Source: an uncultured Fretibacterium sp. | Lineage (GTDB): Bacteria; Synergistota; Synergistia; Synergistales; Aminobacteriaceae | Direction of reading: 5' to 3' | DNA length: 32,451 nucleotides | Assembly (NCBI GenBank): GCA_937915755.1 | Contig: CALGGR010000039.1 | Span: forward strand, 1 to 32,451 | Part shown: positions 1 through 8,263 of the stretch, one piece after another | Position numbering within the stretch: position 1 is the first letter of the stretch | How the letters are laid out: every line of letters begins with the position of its first letter | Notes under the pieces: generated by a model | Told to the model about the DNA's origin: nothing | The model's input: the letters and a program-made list of their open reading frames with translations, nothing else | Databases searched by the model: none | Program-made: the position numbers and the translations under genes

Positions 1-124
1 AAGCCCGTTATTACGCGAGTGCCCACAGCCTTATGGCCAACCGTTCTCTCGCAACGTTAATTTACATTCTTTTTAGTTTTTTGTCAACCTCGACTATGAG
101 TTCACTATCGTCTTTGACCTCAGC

Positions 125-469
125 ATGGAGCATTATGTTACGGTCAGCAAGGACAGAACCAGCATATTTGATCAAAAGATTTTCACGATAACTCAGGAGA
201 CAGGAAAGATTCTCAGGAAATGGCTCGACACAGGCGCAGATGTTCAGCCCGATGCAAACGACATTCGCAACACGATCAACAGGCTATATCGCGGCTATAT
301 GGATTTGTTCGGCCAGGACGTACAGTCAGCACAGACGGCAATGCAGAGAGTTACGGGAGGCCGAGCCTCGAAGGACTGGACGGACGAGGACATGAGGAAG
401 CTCACTGAGGACCTGGCGTTGAGAATGCAGAAGAAGGGCGTGATGGACGGCTCGGAAGTGCCGGCGTAA
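125..469 (+). CDS. Hypothetical protein, 114 aa
   Basis: I do not recognise this protein. It is a short, charged, soluble-looking product with no signal peptide or membrane segment, and it is mostly predicted helix with many Asp, Lys, Arg and Gln residues. There is no convincing Shine-Dalgarno sequence before the ATG. The same frame stays open upstream back to a stop at 74-76 without another standard start, so it may be a truncated 3' part of an older gene rather than an intact one. It is followed by a hairpin-rich non-coding stretch and faces the convergent exported-protein gene. Low certainty that it is expressed. Confidence 0.35.
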   Translation: MEHYVTVSKDRTSIFDQKIFTITQETGKILRKWLDTGADVQPDANDIRNTINRLYRGYMDLFGQDVQSAQTAMQRVTGGRASKDWTDEDMRKLTEDLALRMQKKGVMDGSEVPA

Positions 470-761
470 TTTTCAGGATTGGGTTGCACGTAGTATCTTC
501 CGACGAGCACACACACCTATTGACAAGTATGATAAAATAAATATGTTTCTTTTAGCTTTGGACACTTAAGGACTTAGGGAGAGGCACTGTATATAATATA
601 TTGTATACGATATTGTGTCTCTGTGTTTGCTCTTAATAGAGATGTGTTGAGTTCAGTCTGGAAGGGGATTGTTCCTGTATATTCCAGACTGAATATGATT
701 ATCTGTGTTATGGGGTAGATGTGCTGTAAGGATATAGGGTGTGTGTGTGTGTTCTACACCA
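470..761. other. Non-coding stretch with several hairpins
   Basis: No credible gene is seen here. The stretch is AT-rich and rich in inverted repeats. An 8-bp stem (580-587 with 615-622, one G-U pair) encloses an AT-rich loop with a TATAAT at 592-597. A perfect 12-bp inverted repeat follows at 652-663/682-693. A GT-rich tract with GGTGT/ACACC ends sits at 738-760, directly after the stop of the - strand gene that ends at 762. None of the hairpins is followed by a clear U-run, so they are not obvious intrinsic terminators. It could be a small structured RNA or the debris of a mobile element. Confidence 0.4.
652..693. repeat. Perfect 12-bp inverted repeat, 18-nt loop
   Basis: TTCAGTCTGGAA at 652-663 is the exact reverse complement of TTCCAGACTGAA at 682-693. 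The loop (664-681) has no matching function I recognise. There is no T-run on either side. Confidence 0.8.
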
Positions 762-1418
762 TCAGTACGGGTTACTCTCTGCTTCTTTTCTGTAACGCCT
801 GTAGATCTCACCGATTGCGTCAAGCGGGTTTCCGAGCCTTGATTTCACAGCACGGTCTGGGCTTGTGCTGCCTGAGATTATCGCGCTGTCATGGCCGGAC
901 TTTGCCCTCACGAGAACGTAGCAGAACTCAGGCTCAGTGTCGGTGTCGAACCTCATATCCTTCTGCATAATCTCAAGGTAGAAATCCTGAGGCGTTGGCG
1001 TCAAGTTCAGGGTTACGGGGTATTTCCTGCTGTCTTCCTCTGAGTTCACCTCGATGAGTTCACCCTTTGAGTCGAACACTCTCACTGAGTAAACATCATC
1101 GCCGCCCCAGTCCGAGACTGTGACAGTGTTTCCCCTCGCAGTAATCTCGACAGGATCATTCGGATTCAGAAGGCTGTTTTGACGTGATGGCAGATTTCCG
1201 CGAGTAACAGGAAGCGTTGAACGAAGATGGCTCATTATCGTTATGTCAGGAACAGGTGAGCCGTCAAGATTCTCGCCGGCATTCTCGCTCACATAGACAG
1301 CATCGTTTCCGCCCGTAACTTTCTCAGCGTTCCCGATGACAACATAAGGCGGCATAACGTCAGCAAAAGCAGTCCCAGTAATCACAAGTACGGCCATGAT
1401 TAACACAAATTTTCGCAT
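762..1418 (-). CDS. Exported protein of unknown function
   Basis: The product is 218 aa from the ATG at 1418-1416, chosen because GGGAGG lies about 8 nt upstream and because this start gives a clean signal peptide: MRK, then a hydrophobic core, then a GTAFA-DV cleavage site. The longer frame reaching 1484 would bury the signal peptide. The mature part is polar and seems to hold a beta-rich domain around residues 90-170, with a basic C-terminus. I do not recognise the family. It starts 13 nt after the stop of the J-domain gene, so the two form a likely operon and may act in the same envelope or folding process. That functional link is inference only. Confidence 0.7.
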   Translation of the reverse strand: MRKFVLIMAVLVITGTAFADVMPPYVVIGNAEKVTGGNDAVYVSENAGENLDGSPVPDITIMSHLRSTLPVTRGNLPSRQNSLLNPNDPVEITARGNTVTVSDWGGDDVYSVRVFDSKGELIEVNSEEDSRKYPVTLNLTPTPQDFYLEIMQKDMRFDTDTEPEFCYVLVRAKSGHDSAIISGSTSPDRAVKSRLGNPLDAIGEIYRRYRKEAESNPY

Positions 1419-1431
1419 GATAATTTCCTCC

Positions 1432-2340
1432 CTAAAGTAATTTCCTAGCCCATGCCCGGACAGCGGCGGCAGAATGATTCTCAAGTTCCCGAAGCCTCTT
1501 TGCGTGATTCTTCGCGGATTTCGGGAAGTTCGTCCTTATAGCTCCAAGCAGCGGCACAAGCACCCTCATGTCGTCAGATGCAAGGAGCGTCCGGATTATG
1601 CTGTCATTCATCGACTTTCCTGACGGCCACCGTCTGAGTATCACCGCGATATTCTCCGGCGATGCGTGAAGAAGCATGCTCTCCATAGCGTCAGCGTCAT
1701 TCCCGATCAGGCTGATTATGAGACCTGCGGGGAAATTTCCGGCGTTACCTGAAGCGTCCAAGGCAATCAGTTTCCTTGTCGTGTCATCAAACGGCAGAGA
1801 CCCCGCAATATCGGCTGTGGTGCTGTCGATTTCGCCTCGTTTGAGAATATCGGTCAACGCTTTCCGGAACTCGACACGATTCGCAAATGGTGCGGAATGT
1901 TTTAGTGCTGCGTTCACGACTTTTGGGCGGGACGATTTCATTCGGAGTATTATAGCCCTCATCTCGGTGTCATCGCCTGACTTCCTGTTAGCGTAATAGT
2001 CTTTGAAGTCAGCCTCATATTTCGTGAGTATGCCGTCAATTTTTGCTGAACGCTCGGCCTTGAGAGATTCTTCACGGCGTTTCTGCTCGGCCTTGCGGAT
2101 ACGTGCCTTCTCGTGTTCTGAGACGCTCTGTGATAACGCTTCAAGTTCTTCGGGCGGAAGGTTCTTGAGGAGAGTGTATGCTCCTGTAACCTGCTGGAAT
2201 CGAAAATTATTCTTCTGTCCCGTAACATCAGGGTGAAGCTCGCGGGCCAACTTTCTGAACGCTGAATGAATATCGTCAGGTGTCGCGCCTATTTCGAGGC
2301 CGAGAGTGTGAAGACTGGTTATTATTTCTGAGCTTTCTAT
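1432..2340 (-). CDS. J-domain (DnaJ-like) protein with non-standard start
   Basis: The N-terminus is a J-domain: LGLEIGATPDD, then FRKLARELHPDV with the HPD motif that stimulates DnaK ATPase, then a final helix (FQQVTGAYTLLKNL). After it come a charged coiled-coil segment and a helical, HEAT-like C-terminal region that I cannot name. The first standard start in frame is a TTG at 2250, but it would cut the J-domain in half, since coding sense clearly continues upstream to about 2340. The frame is closed by TGA at 2358-2356, and between there and 2250 it holds no ATG, GTG or TTG. A GGGGG Shine-Dalgarno-like run at 2353-2349 is well placed for an ATA codon at 2340-2338; an ATT at 2346-2344 is another option. 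The start given here is a best guess. Confidence 0.65.
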   Translation of the reverse strand: MESSEIITSLHTLGLEIGATPDDIHSAFRKLARELHPDVTGQKNNFRFQQVTGAYTLLKNLPPEELEALSQSVSEHEKARIRKAEQKRREESLKAERSAKIDGILTKYEADFKDYYANRKSGDDTEMRAIILRMKSSRPKVVNAALKHSAPFANRVEFRKALTDILKRGEIDSTTADIAGSLPFDDTTRKLIALDASGNAGNFPAGLIISLIGNDADAMESMLLHASPENIAVILRRWPSGKSMNDSIIRTLLASDDMRVLVPLLGAIRTNFPKSAKNHAKRLRELENHSAAAVRAWARKLL

Positions 2341-2432
2341 TAGAATTTCCCCCTTTCATGGAATTTCACGGATTGCCAAAAATTTACCATCGTGTCATCA
2401 TTTTAATATAAATTTCTCAGGAGGTAAAAGTT

Positions 2433-3080
2433 TTGACAGCAGCAATAGCGTTAGTACTAGCCCTCGTTGTCTCAATAACAGTGAATGTAATGCTCGTTCT
2501 AAGACGAAAGGTCAGCAAGAACCGCTCGGTGCGAACCACAATATTATCGGGCATTCAGAACGTGAGCGAGCTTGCAACGATCCGTGAACGCTTCCAGTCA
2601 ATCGTATCATTCTCGGACGGAGTGAAGATACCTGGCCTCAACATGAACATTCCAGGAACAACGCGGAAATTTATGCTGAAGTATTACGGTACGATAGTAT
2701 GCGGGTGCGACCTGTCGAAGGCTCAGGTGTCGGAAAGATTCGACGTGAACAGAGTGAAGATAACTCTCCCTCACAGCGAGATACTTGACATATATGCGGA
2801 CGTTCACAGCTTCGAGGTTTATGACCAGAGCGCGGGGATTTTCACGAGCGTTAAACTTGAGGACCAGAACAGGGAGGTTGATTCTGACTTGCTGAAGGTG
2901 AAGGCTCACGAGCTTGAGAGAGGGATATTGTCGCAGTCGGACGAGAACGTCAGGAAGATCTTAACGTCTGTCGTTGCATCTACGGGAATGGAAGCTGAGA
3001 TTGTCTTCACTGGTAACGACAGGCCGGAGCTTGGAGTTAACGAGACTATGCTTCAGCTTGAGGGTGCGACAGCTGAATAA
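2433..3080 (+). CDS. DUF4230 family membrane-anchored protein
   Basis: The product is 215 aa from a TTG start preceded by AGGAGGT about 7 nt upstream. An N-terminal membrane segment (about residues 3-23, IALVLALVVSITVNVMLVL) is followed by basic residues and an extracytoplasmic domain. The segment beginning SELATIRERFQSIVSF and the later region around LKYYGTIVCGCDLSK match the DUF4230 pattern. The function of this family is not established. The gene is divergent from the J-domain gene and convergent with the hydrogenase operon, from which a hairpin at 3086-3111 separates it. Confidence 0.7.
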   Translation: MTAAIALVLALVVSITVNVMLVLRRKVSKNRSVRTTILSGIQNVSELATIRERFQSIVSFSDGVKIPGLNMNIPGTTRKFMLKYYGTIVCGCDLSKAQVSERFDVNRVKITLPHSEILDIYADVHSFEVYDQSAGIFTSVKLEDQNREVDSDLLKVKAHELERGILSQSDENVRKILTSVVASTGMEAEIVFTGNDRPELGVNETMLQLEGATAE

Positions 3081-3085
3081 GAAAA

Positions 3086-3111
3086 TTCCCCCGCCTTTTA
3101 CGACGAGGGAA
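3086..3111. terminator. Hairpin between convergent genes
   Basis: Stem TTCCC-C-CG (3086-3093) pairs with CG-A-GGGAA (3104-3111), with one C/A mismatch and a 10-nt loop. On the - strand it is followed by ATTTTC, so it fits the end of the hydrogenase operon best. It could also serve the + strand DUF4230 gene, more weakly. Confidence 0.5.
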
Positions 3112-3119
3112 AAATTATT

Positions 3120-4859
3120 CTACTTCCAAAGCTCCCACTTTGATTGATCGGTGTGGAGAAGGTGATGTGATTTTTCTCCGAGAGGTTCTCCGAGATATTC
3201 CTTGTAGCACTGAACGATTGATGGATTCTCGTGCGAGAAGCGGAGGTTCATCTTCCTGTCCATGTCGAGAAGAATCTTTCCTCTGTCCTGTCCAAGCTCC
3301 TGACCTTCCTCGATAGGCTGACCGCCGCCGCCAGCGCAGCCAGTCGGGCAGGCCATACACTCAACGAAGTCATACTGTGCTTTCCCGCTGACAACGTCCT
3401 CGCAGAGCCTTCTGATATTTCCGAGACCGTGAGCGACCGCAATCCTCAGCTTCTTCCCAGCAATCTCGAACTCTGTCTCCTTTATGCCGTCATAATCGCG
3501 GACATAGCGGAATGCGTTTGCGTCAGGGTTCTTGCCAGTAACAAGATAGTACGCGCTCCTCAATGCAGCCTCCATAACTCCGCCGGTTGTTCCGAAGATG
3601 TGTCCTGCGCCTGATGCTGTTCCGAGAGGTGCGTCAAATTCGCCGTCAGAAAGTGCCTTGACATCAATTCCTTCTGAGCGAATCAGCCTGTCAAGTTCAC
3701 GGACCGTCAGAACAACATCAATGTCCCTCGCGCCCGAAGCATTCATCGACTCAACGTCGCACTCGTACTTCTTCGCTGTGCAAGGCATGAATGAGACGTG
3801 GAATATCTTGTCGGCCTCAACTCCAAGAATCTGGGCGTACCACGTTTTGATGATCGCGCCGAACATCTGCTGAGGTGATTTTGCTGACGAGAGGTTGGGA
3901 ACGAGGTCAGGGAACTCCATCTTTATGAAGCGTACCCAGCCCGGGCAGCATGACGTGAACATCGGGAACTTTTCAGGCTTGCCTGCCGCAGCGTTCTTGA
4001 GTTTTGCTACGAACTCGCTTCCTTCCTCCATGATAGTGAGGTCGGCCGAGAAATCCGTGTCGAATACGTAGTTGAAGCCCACAGCCCTCAAAGCCGCCGC
4101 TAATCTCTCTGCGCTTGCCTCTTCGTGAGAAAGTCCGAGCTGTTCGCCCCATGCAGTACGTACAGCAGGAGCAACCGATGCAATCATTATCTTGTCGCCG
4201 GCAGCGAAAGCATCACGTACCTTCTGAGTGTCGTCGCGTTCAACGAGCGCACCAACAGGGCAATGAGTTATGCACTGTCCGCAAACCGTGCAATGTACTT
4301 CAGGATCAGTGATTTCATGGCCGCCGGTAACTCCGACTGTCGTTCTTGAGCCTGACTTTGCGATGTCCCAGACGTTCATCTGCTGAACCTTGTCGCAGAT
4401 CTGGACGCAGCGCATACACTTTATGCACTTGTCATCGTTCCTGATTAACGGGAAATCGCTGTTCCACTTGAAAGCCGCAATGTCCTCATGATACGGGAAC
4501 GTGTTGATTCCGAGATCGTTGGCGGTCTTCTGAAGCTCGCAGTTTCCGGAACGAATGCACTCAGGGCACCTCGCGTTATGCTGGGAGAGTATCAGTTCAA
4601 CGTTGACCCTTCTTGCCTGCCTGACTTTGGGGGAGTTGGTGATAATCTTCATGCCTTCCTGAACGATCGTGTTGCATGACGAGACGAGGCGGTCAAGCCC
4701 TTCAATCTCGACGACGCATACACGACACGCTCCGATTTCGTTTACTTTCTTGAGGTAGCAAAGATGCGGAATGGTTATGTGATTGAGCTTTGCGGCCTCA
4801 AGTATCGTTGTGTTTTCGGGAACTTGTATTGCCTTGCCGTTTATTGTCGCGTTTACCAT
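3120..4859 (-). CDS. hydA: [FeFe] hydrogenase catalytic subunit
   Basis: The enzyme makes or consumes H2 at an H-cluster. The 579-residue protein has, in order, a plant-type [2Fe-2S] domain (Cys34, 45, 48, 62), a His-Cys3 [4Fe-4S] site (His94, Cys98, 101, 107), a two-[4Fe-4S] ferredoxin domain (CIKCMRC at 144-150 plus Cys154, and CTVCGQC at 189-195 plus Cys199), and the H-domain. The H-cluster signatures are all present: TSCCPGW (301-307), MPCTAKKYEC (357-366) and, near residue 490, ECMACPTGCAGGGGQP. This is the layout of NAD(P)-linked and electron-bifurcating soluble hydrogenases. The start overlaps the upstream partner gene by 7 nt, so the two are translationally coupled. Expected to be cytoplasmic and oxygen-sensitive. 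Confidence 0.95.
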   Translation of the reverse strand: MVNATINGKAIQVPENTTILEAAKLNHITIPHLCYLKKVNEIGACRVCVVEIEGLDRLVSSCNTIVQEGMKIITNSPKVRQARRVNVELILSQHNARCPECIRSGNCELQKTANDLGINTFPYHEDIAAFKWNSDFPLIRNDDKCIKCMRCVQICDKVQQMNVWDIAKSGSRTTVGVTGGHEITDPEVHCTVCGQCITHCPVGALVERDDTQKVRDAFAAGDKIMIASVAPAVRTAWGEQLGLSHEEASAERLAAALRAVGFNYVFDTDFSADLTIMEEGSEFVAKLKNAAAGKPEKFPMFTSCCPGWVRFIKMEFPDLVPNLSSAKSPQQMFGAIIKTWYAQILGVEADKIFHVSFMPCTAKKYECDVESMNASGARDIDVVLTVRELDRLIRSEGIDVKALSDGEFDAPLGTASGAGHIFGTTGGVMEAALRSAYYLVTGKNPDANAFRYVRDYDGIKETEFEIAGKKLRIAVAHGLGNIRRLCEDVVSGKAQYDFVECMACPTGCAGGGGQPIEEGQELGQDRGKILLDMDRKMNLRFSHENPSIVQCYKEYLGEPLGEKSHHLLHTDQSKWELWK

Positions 4860-6709
4860 TTCACTTCACGCCCCTCTCTGAATTTTCCGAAGCCGTAGTA
4901 GTCGCAGCGTAAGCACCTGTTCGACTCCTGCTCCATTTCCTCCTGAGTCATTCCCTTTTCAACCAGCTCGAAATCGTGAATCCTCTGGTCGATTGGACGC
5001 TCACGCATCTTGACTCTTCCGCAAGCCGGACGGTTATGCGGCACTGGGTCAGGAATCTCAACAGGAAGTGTAATCGGGTGATGGAAGCCGAGATATTCGT
5101 CGATGTTAGCGGCGGCAACTTTTCCGGCGGCTATGGCGCGGATTACTGTTGCAGGGCCTGAAACGCAGTCTCCGCCGGAGAATACGCCCTCCATTTTCTC
5201 GCCCTTAACCTTCTCGTCCTCAAATGCCTCAATGCAGCCCCACTTCACCGCGATACCTGACTGCTCAAAGTTGTAGCTGTCGATTCCCTGACCGATTGCG
5301 ACAACGATGATGTCAGCTTCGATTCGGATTGGTTCTGCCGATGCGTCTTTGGGTGCAGGACGGCCTCCCTTGATGTTGGAGATCATCTGCTGTTTCACCC
5401 AGAGAGCTTTAGCCTTTCCGTCCTCGCCGACTTCGACCTTCAACGGTGCGGCAAGTTCGAGAATCTCGCAGCCCTCGACCTCCGTAGCCTCGACTTCCTC
5501 AGCAAGTGCGGTCATATCGTCCTTGCGCCTGCGGTAAGCGAGCGTTACTTTGTCGGCATTGAGCCTGAGTGATGAACGTGCGCAGTCCATAGCGACATTT
5601 CCGCCACCTACAACGACGACTTTCTTTCCTTTGAAGTCAGGAAATTCCTCATCACCGATGCTGCGAAGAAGCTCGACTGCTGACATAACGCCCTTAGCAT
5701 CCTCGCCTGGAATCTTGAGACGCTTGTCAGTGTGCGCGCCGATTGCGATGTAAACAGCGTCAAACTGCTCACGAAGTTTTGAAAGCGGGAAGTCAGGCCC
5801 TCCAACTGAGACTTCTTTGTGGACTTTGATGTCTCCGGCCGTGAGTAGGGTCTCGATTTCCTCATGAAGCACCTCACGAGGCAGACGGTATGACGGGATT
5901 CCGTAACGGAGCATTCCGCCGAGTCTCTTTCTCTGCTCGAATATCTCAACGCTGTGTCCCATCATTCCGAGATAGTAGGCCGCTGAAATTCCGCTTGGCC
6001 CTCCGCCGATGATGGCGACTTTCTTTCCCGTTGCGGGCGCGGCTTTCTCACCCTCGCGGTAAACTGGAACATGGCCCGAATGGTCAATAGCGTAGAGCTT
6101 CAGGCCACGAATGTTGATAGCGTCATCGACCATTCTTCTGCGGCACTTGTTCTCGCAAGGGTGTTCGCAGACCATAGCGCAGACTGACGGGAACGGGTTG
6201 TCTTTGCGGATCAACCTCACAGCGTCGGCGTAACGTCCAGCGTTTACGAGAGCAATGTAGCCGGGAATATCGACATGTGCTGGGCAAAGCGTAACACATG
6301 GAACGGCCCTGAAGCCCTCTGACGTACACTGATGGCCTTTCGCGTGAGCAACATAATCATCACGGAAGCCCTTGACTCCCTTCAGAACCATGTTAGCGGC
6401 CTCGTAACCAATGGCACAGTCTGCTGATGTTGAAATTGTCTCGGCTGTCTTCTCGATTGTCTCAACTGTCTTCATGTCTCCCTTTCCGTCAATGAGATCA
6501 TCAATCAGTCGTTCGAGCTGCGGAAGACCAACACGACAGGGTACACACTTCCCGCATGTCTGGGCAGCGCATACTTTCAGGTAACTGCTTGCCACGTCGA
6601 GCGGACAAAGATCAGGCGGTGCGCCCGTAATTCTCCGTTCGAGGTCCTTGTGAAGGGACTCTACGGCGGCCTGAGCTTTTGTTTCATTCATAATGCTAAG
6701 GCGACTCAA
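4853..6709 (-). CDS. NuoF-type [4Fe-4S] domain fused to GltD-like flavoprotein
   Basis: This 618-residue protein probably passes electrons between NAD(P)H and the hydrogenase. Residues of about 30-120 match the C-terminal [4Fe-4S] domain of NuoF/HydB (CAAQTCGKCVPCR, then SADCAIG), but the FMN and NADH binding domains of NuoF are missing. The rest resembles the glutamate synthase small subunit (GltD/NfnB type): Cys-rich clusters (CVTLCPAH, CAMVCEHPCENKC), an FAD-binding GGGPSG motif, and an NAD(P)-binding GGGNVAMD motif. The C-terminus holds another Cys pair (CLRC). The TTG at 6709 is chosen because GGGAG lies 9 nt upstream, while the internal ATG at 6691 has no Shine-Dalgarno sequence. It overlaps hydA by 7 nt. 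The cofactor preference (NADH or NADPH) cannot be read from sequence by eye. Confidence 0.88.
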   Translation of the reverse strand: MSRLSIMNETKAQAAVESLHKDLERRITGAPPDLCPLDVASSYLKVCAAQTCGKCVPCRVGLPQLERLIDDLIDGKGDMKTVETIEKTAETISTSADCAIGYEAANMVLKGVKGFRDDYVAHAKGHQCTSEGFRAVPCVTLCPAHVDIPGYIALVNAGRYADAVRLIRKDNPFPSVCAMVCEHPCENKCRRRMVDDAINIRGLKLYAIDHSGHVPVYREGEKAAPATGKKVAIIGGGPSGISAAYYLGMMGHSVEIFEQRKRLGGMLRYGIPSYRLPREVLHEEIETLLTAGDIKVHKEVSVGGPDFPLSKLREQFDAVYIAIGAHTDKRLKIPGEDAKGVMSAVELLRSIGDEEFPDFKGKKVVVVGGGNVAMDCARSSLRLNADKVTLAYRRRKDDMTALAEEVEATEVEGCEILELAAPLKVEVGEDGKAKALWVKQQMISNIKGGRPAPKDASAEPIRIEADIIVVAIGQGIDSYNFEQSGIAVKWGCIEAFEDEKVKGEKMEGVFSGGDCVSGPATVIRAIAAGKVAAANIDEYLGFHHPITLPVEIPDPVPHNRPACGRVKMRERPIDQRIHDFELVEKGMTQEEMEQESNRCLRCDYYGFGKFREGREVKW

Positions 6710-6766
6710 AATAGTTCACTCCCTCGTTAATTATTGCGATAAAATTTTTACCCCTTGAACTTGTTA

Positions 6767-6772
6767 ATTATA
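6767..6772 (-). promoter_or_regulatory. Candidate -10 box of the hydrogenase operon
   Basis: A consensus TATAAT lies on the - strand about 60 nt before the TTG start of the flavoprotein gene. I see no good -35 match at the usual distance. Confidence 0.35.
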
Positions 6773-6798
6773 CTATAGATATAAGTTTAGCAGGAAAA

Positions 6799-8241
6799 TT
6801 ATGCGGTGATGTTTCTGTAGCGTTCGGAGTTCAGAACGTCAAGCATGAATGACATCGGCGACAAGTTCCCGCTCTTGATCATTGCGAAAACTCTCGGTGA
6901 TGCTCCGCTTACAAGCGTAACTCCCTGCTCGTTCATCGTAACAGGCTGCTGTGTGTTACGGCTCTCGACGTTCCAGAATACGACGTTGGGGAGCTTGTAT
7001 CCATGCTCGGCAAAAATCTTCTTCGCGTACTCGAAGTTCGTAATGTCAGCCTTATTGCAGTAGTCAAATTCCATGTCGCTTATGATGTAGATTGTTGACG
7101 GAAGCTCTGACTGCGGGACATTGTGCTTGACGGCCGTGCTGAGTATAAGCTCGAAGACCGCCTGAATGTTCGTGTTCGCTACCTCATTGAAGCTCGCGCA
7201 GTATTTAACTTTCTCGTAAATATTCGCGCCCTTAATCTCGACAAGCTGAGGAGTCATTGAGAACGTTATGAAATGGTTGTGAAACTCGCCCTTATTCCGT
7301 TCTGCAAAATATATTCCCAGCGACAATGCCACAGAAATCGGTGAAACATTCCTGCCCCCGTACATTGAGCCTGAGCCGTCAACAACGACAATAGCGTTCT
7401 CGCCGTTCGTGAAATCTTCCTGAGCGTTCCATGTCGTATTTATGGCGTTAATTTCGTCAGCATTAAGTCCAGTGTCAAGAATCGGCCGTATTATCTCGTA
7501 TGGAGTAAGCGTACCAGTATGAAGAGTTGCTTTCCCTGCCGAAACGTCATCGAGGAACGCCATGTAACGTTCGTTGTCGTTCCTTGAGAATGCCGCCCTG
7601 TATTTGAACATTGCTTGTGACGGCTGCTTCGAGTAGTCGAACGTGTAATCCTTTGTGCGCAAGTTGTTCTCGATGATCTTGAGCTTTGCGCGGAGTTTCG
7701 AGAGAGTATGCCTGTAATCCTTCAGAGACATTCCGAGACTCTTTGCGATTTTGAGGGCTTTATAGCGTGTTTCGGAGCTTGAGGCGTTCACGGACGGAAG
7801 CCATTTAGCGAGGAGGGACGGAGATTCGGACTCCATGTCGGATTTCAGTTGTGAGGCAATTAGGCTTAGTGCTGACTGCTCACACTTTGTCCCAAGAAGT
7901 TCGAGAATATCATCGTATCGTCCGTATTCGGGAATGAGGCTGATGTTCTTGCTGATGGTTGAAGGGGAATTTTCCGCGAGCCACTGAAGTATCACACGGA
8001 AAGTTCTTCGCTCGCCTAGTCCGCCTCTTATGTCGCGGCCATAGAATGCTATCTTTGCGGCCATGTCGCGGTCTTCTGTGAATGCCCTCATGAAGCGCGT
8101 AATTATTTCGCCAGGATGTGAGTTACGCAGTGCCCCGATTGTTGCGAAGAGGTCAAGGCAGTCTGAGAGTGTTGACTTGTGAGTTAGCGCGAGATTTTCC
8201 GTGAGGGTGTAATTAGCTTCTTCCTTGAGCTGTTTTAACAT
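6799..8241 (-). CDS. DUF2828 / vWA-domain protein, Ro60-like architecture
   Basis: The product is 480 aa from the ATG at 8241-8239, which has AGGAGG just upstream (8251-8246); an in-frame TTG at 8265 would place the Shine-Dalgarno inside the gene. The N-terminal half is a helical-repeat region with DUF2828 hallmarks: GRDIRGGLGER (68-78), a LIPEYGRYDD block (102-111), and LLAKWLPS (143-150). The C-terminal half is a von Willebrand A fold with a complete metal site: DGSGS (288-292), Thr357, and Asp389 in the SDMEFD motif typical of this family. Helical repeats followed by vWA is also the arrangement of Ro60, which binds Y RNAs and misfolded RNAs, but the TROVE signatures are not seen. The leader carries a Y-RNA-like tRNA mimic, so an RNP function is a strong inference. 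The family has no established role that I know of. Confidence 0.85.
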   Translation of the reverse strand: MLKQLKEEANYTLTENLALTHKSTLSDCLDLFATIGALRNSHPGEIITRFMRAFTEDRDMAAKIAFYGRDIRGGLGERRTFRVILQWLAENSPSTISKNISLIPEYGRYDDILELLGTKCEQSALSLIASQLKSDMESESPSLLAKWLPSVNASSSETRYKALKIAKSLGMSLKDYRHTLSKLRAKLKIIENNLRTKDYTFDYSKQPSQAMFKYRAAFSRNDNERYMAFLDDVSAGKATLHTGTLTPYEIIRPILDTGLNADEINAINTTWNAQEDFTNGENAIVVVDGSGSMYGGRNVSPISVALSLGIYFAERNKGEFHNHFITFSMTPQLVEIKGANIYEKVKYCASFNEVANTNIQAVFELILSTAVKHNVPQSELPSTIYIISDMEFDYCNKADITNFEYAKKIFAEHGYKLPNVVFWNVESRNTQQPVTMNEQGVTLVSGASPRVFAMIKSGNLSPMSFMLDVLNSERYRNITA

Positions 8242-8263
8242 GCTTCCTCCTGATGAATAAGGC

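Noticed and set aside
520..548. Promoter with TTGACA at 520-525
   Set aside because: The -35 hexamer is perfect, but no -10 match lies 16-18 nt downstream.
6799..8241. TROVE-domain Ro60 (Rsr)
   Set aside because: The helical region and the vWA motifs (SDMEFD, IPEYGR, GRDIRGG) match DUF2828, and I see no TROVE signatures; only the architecture is shared.
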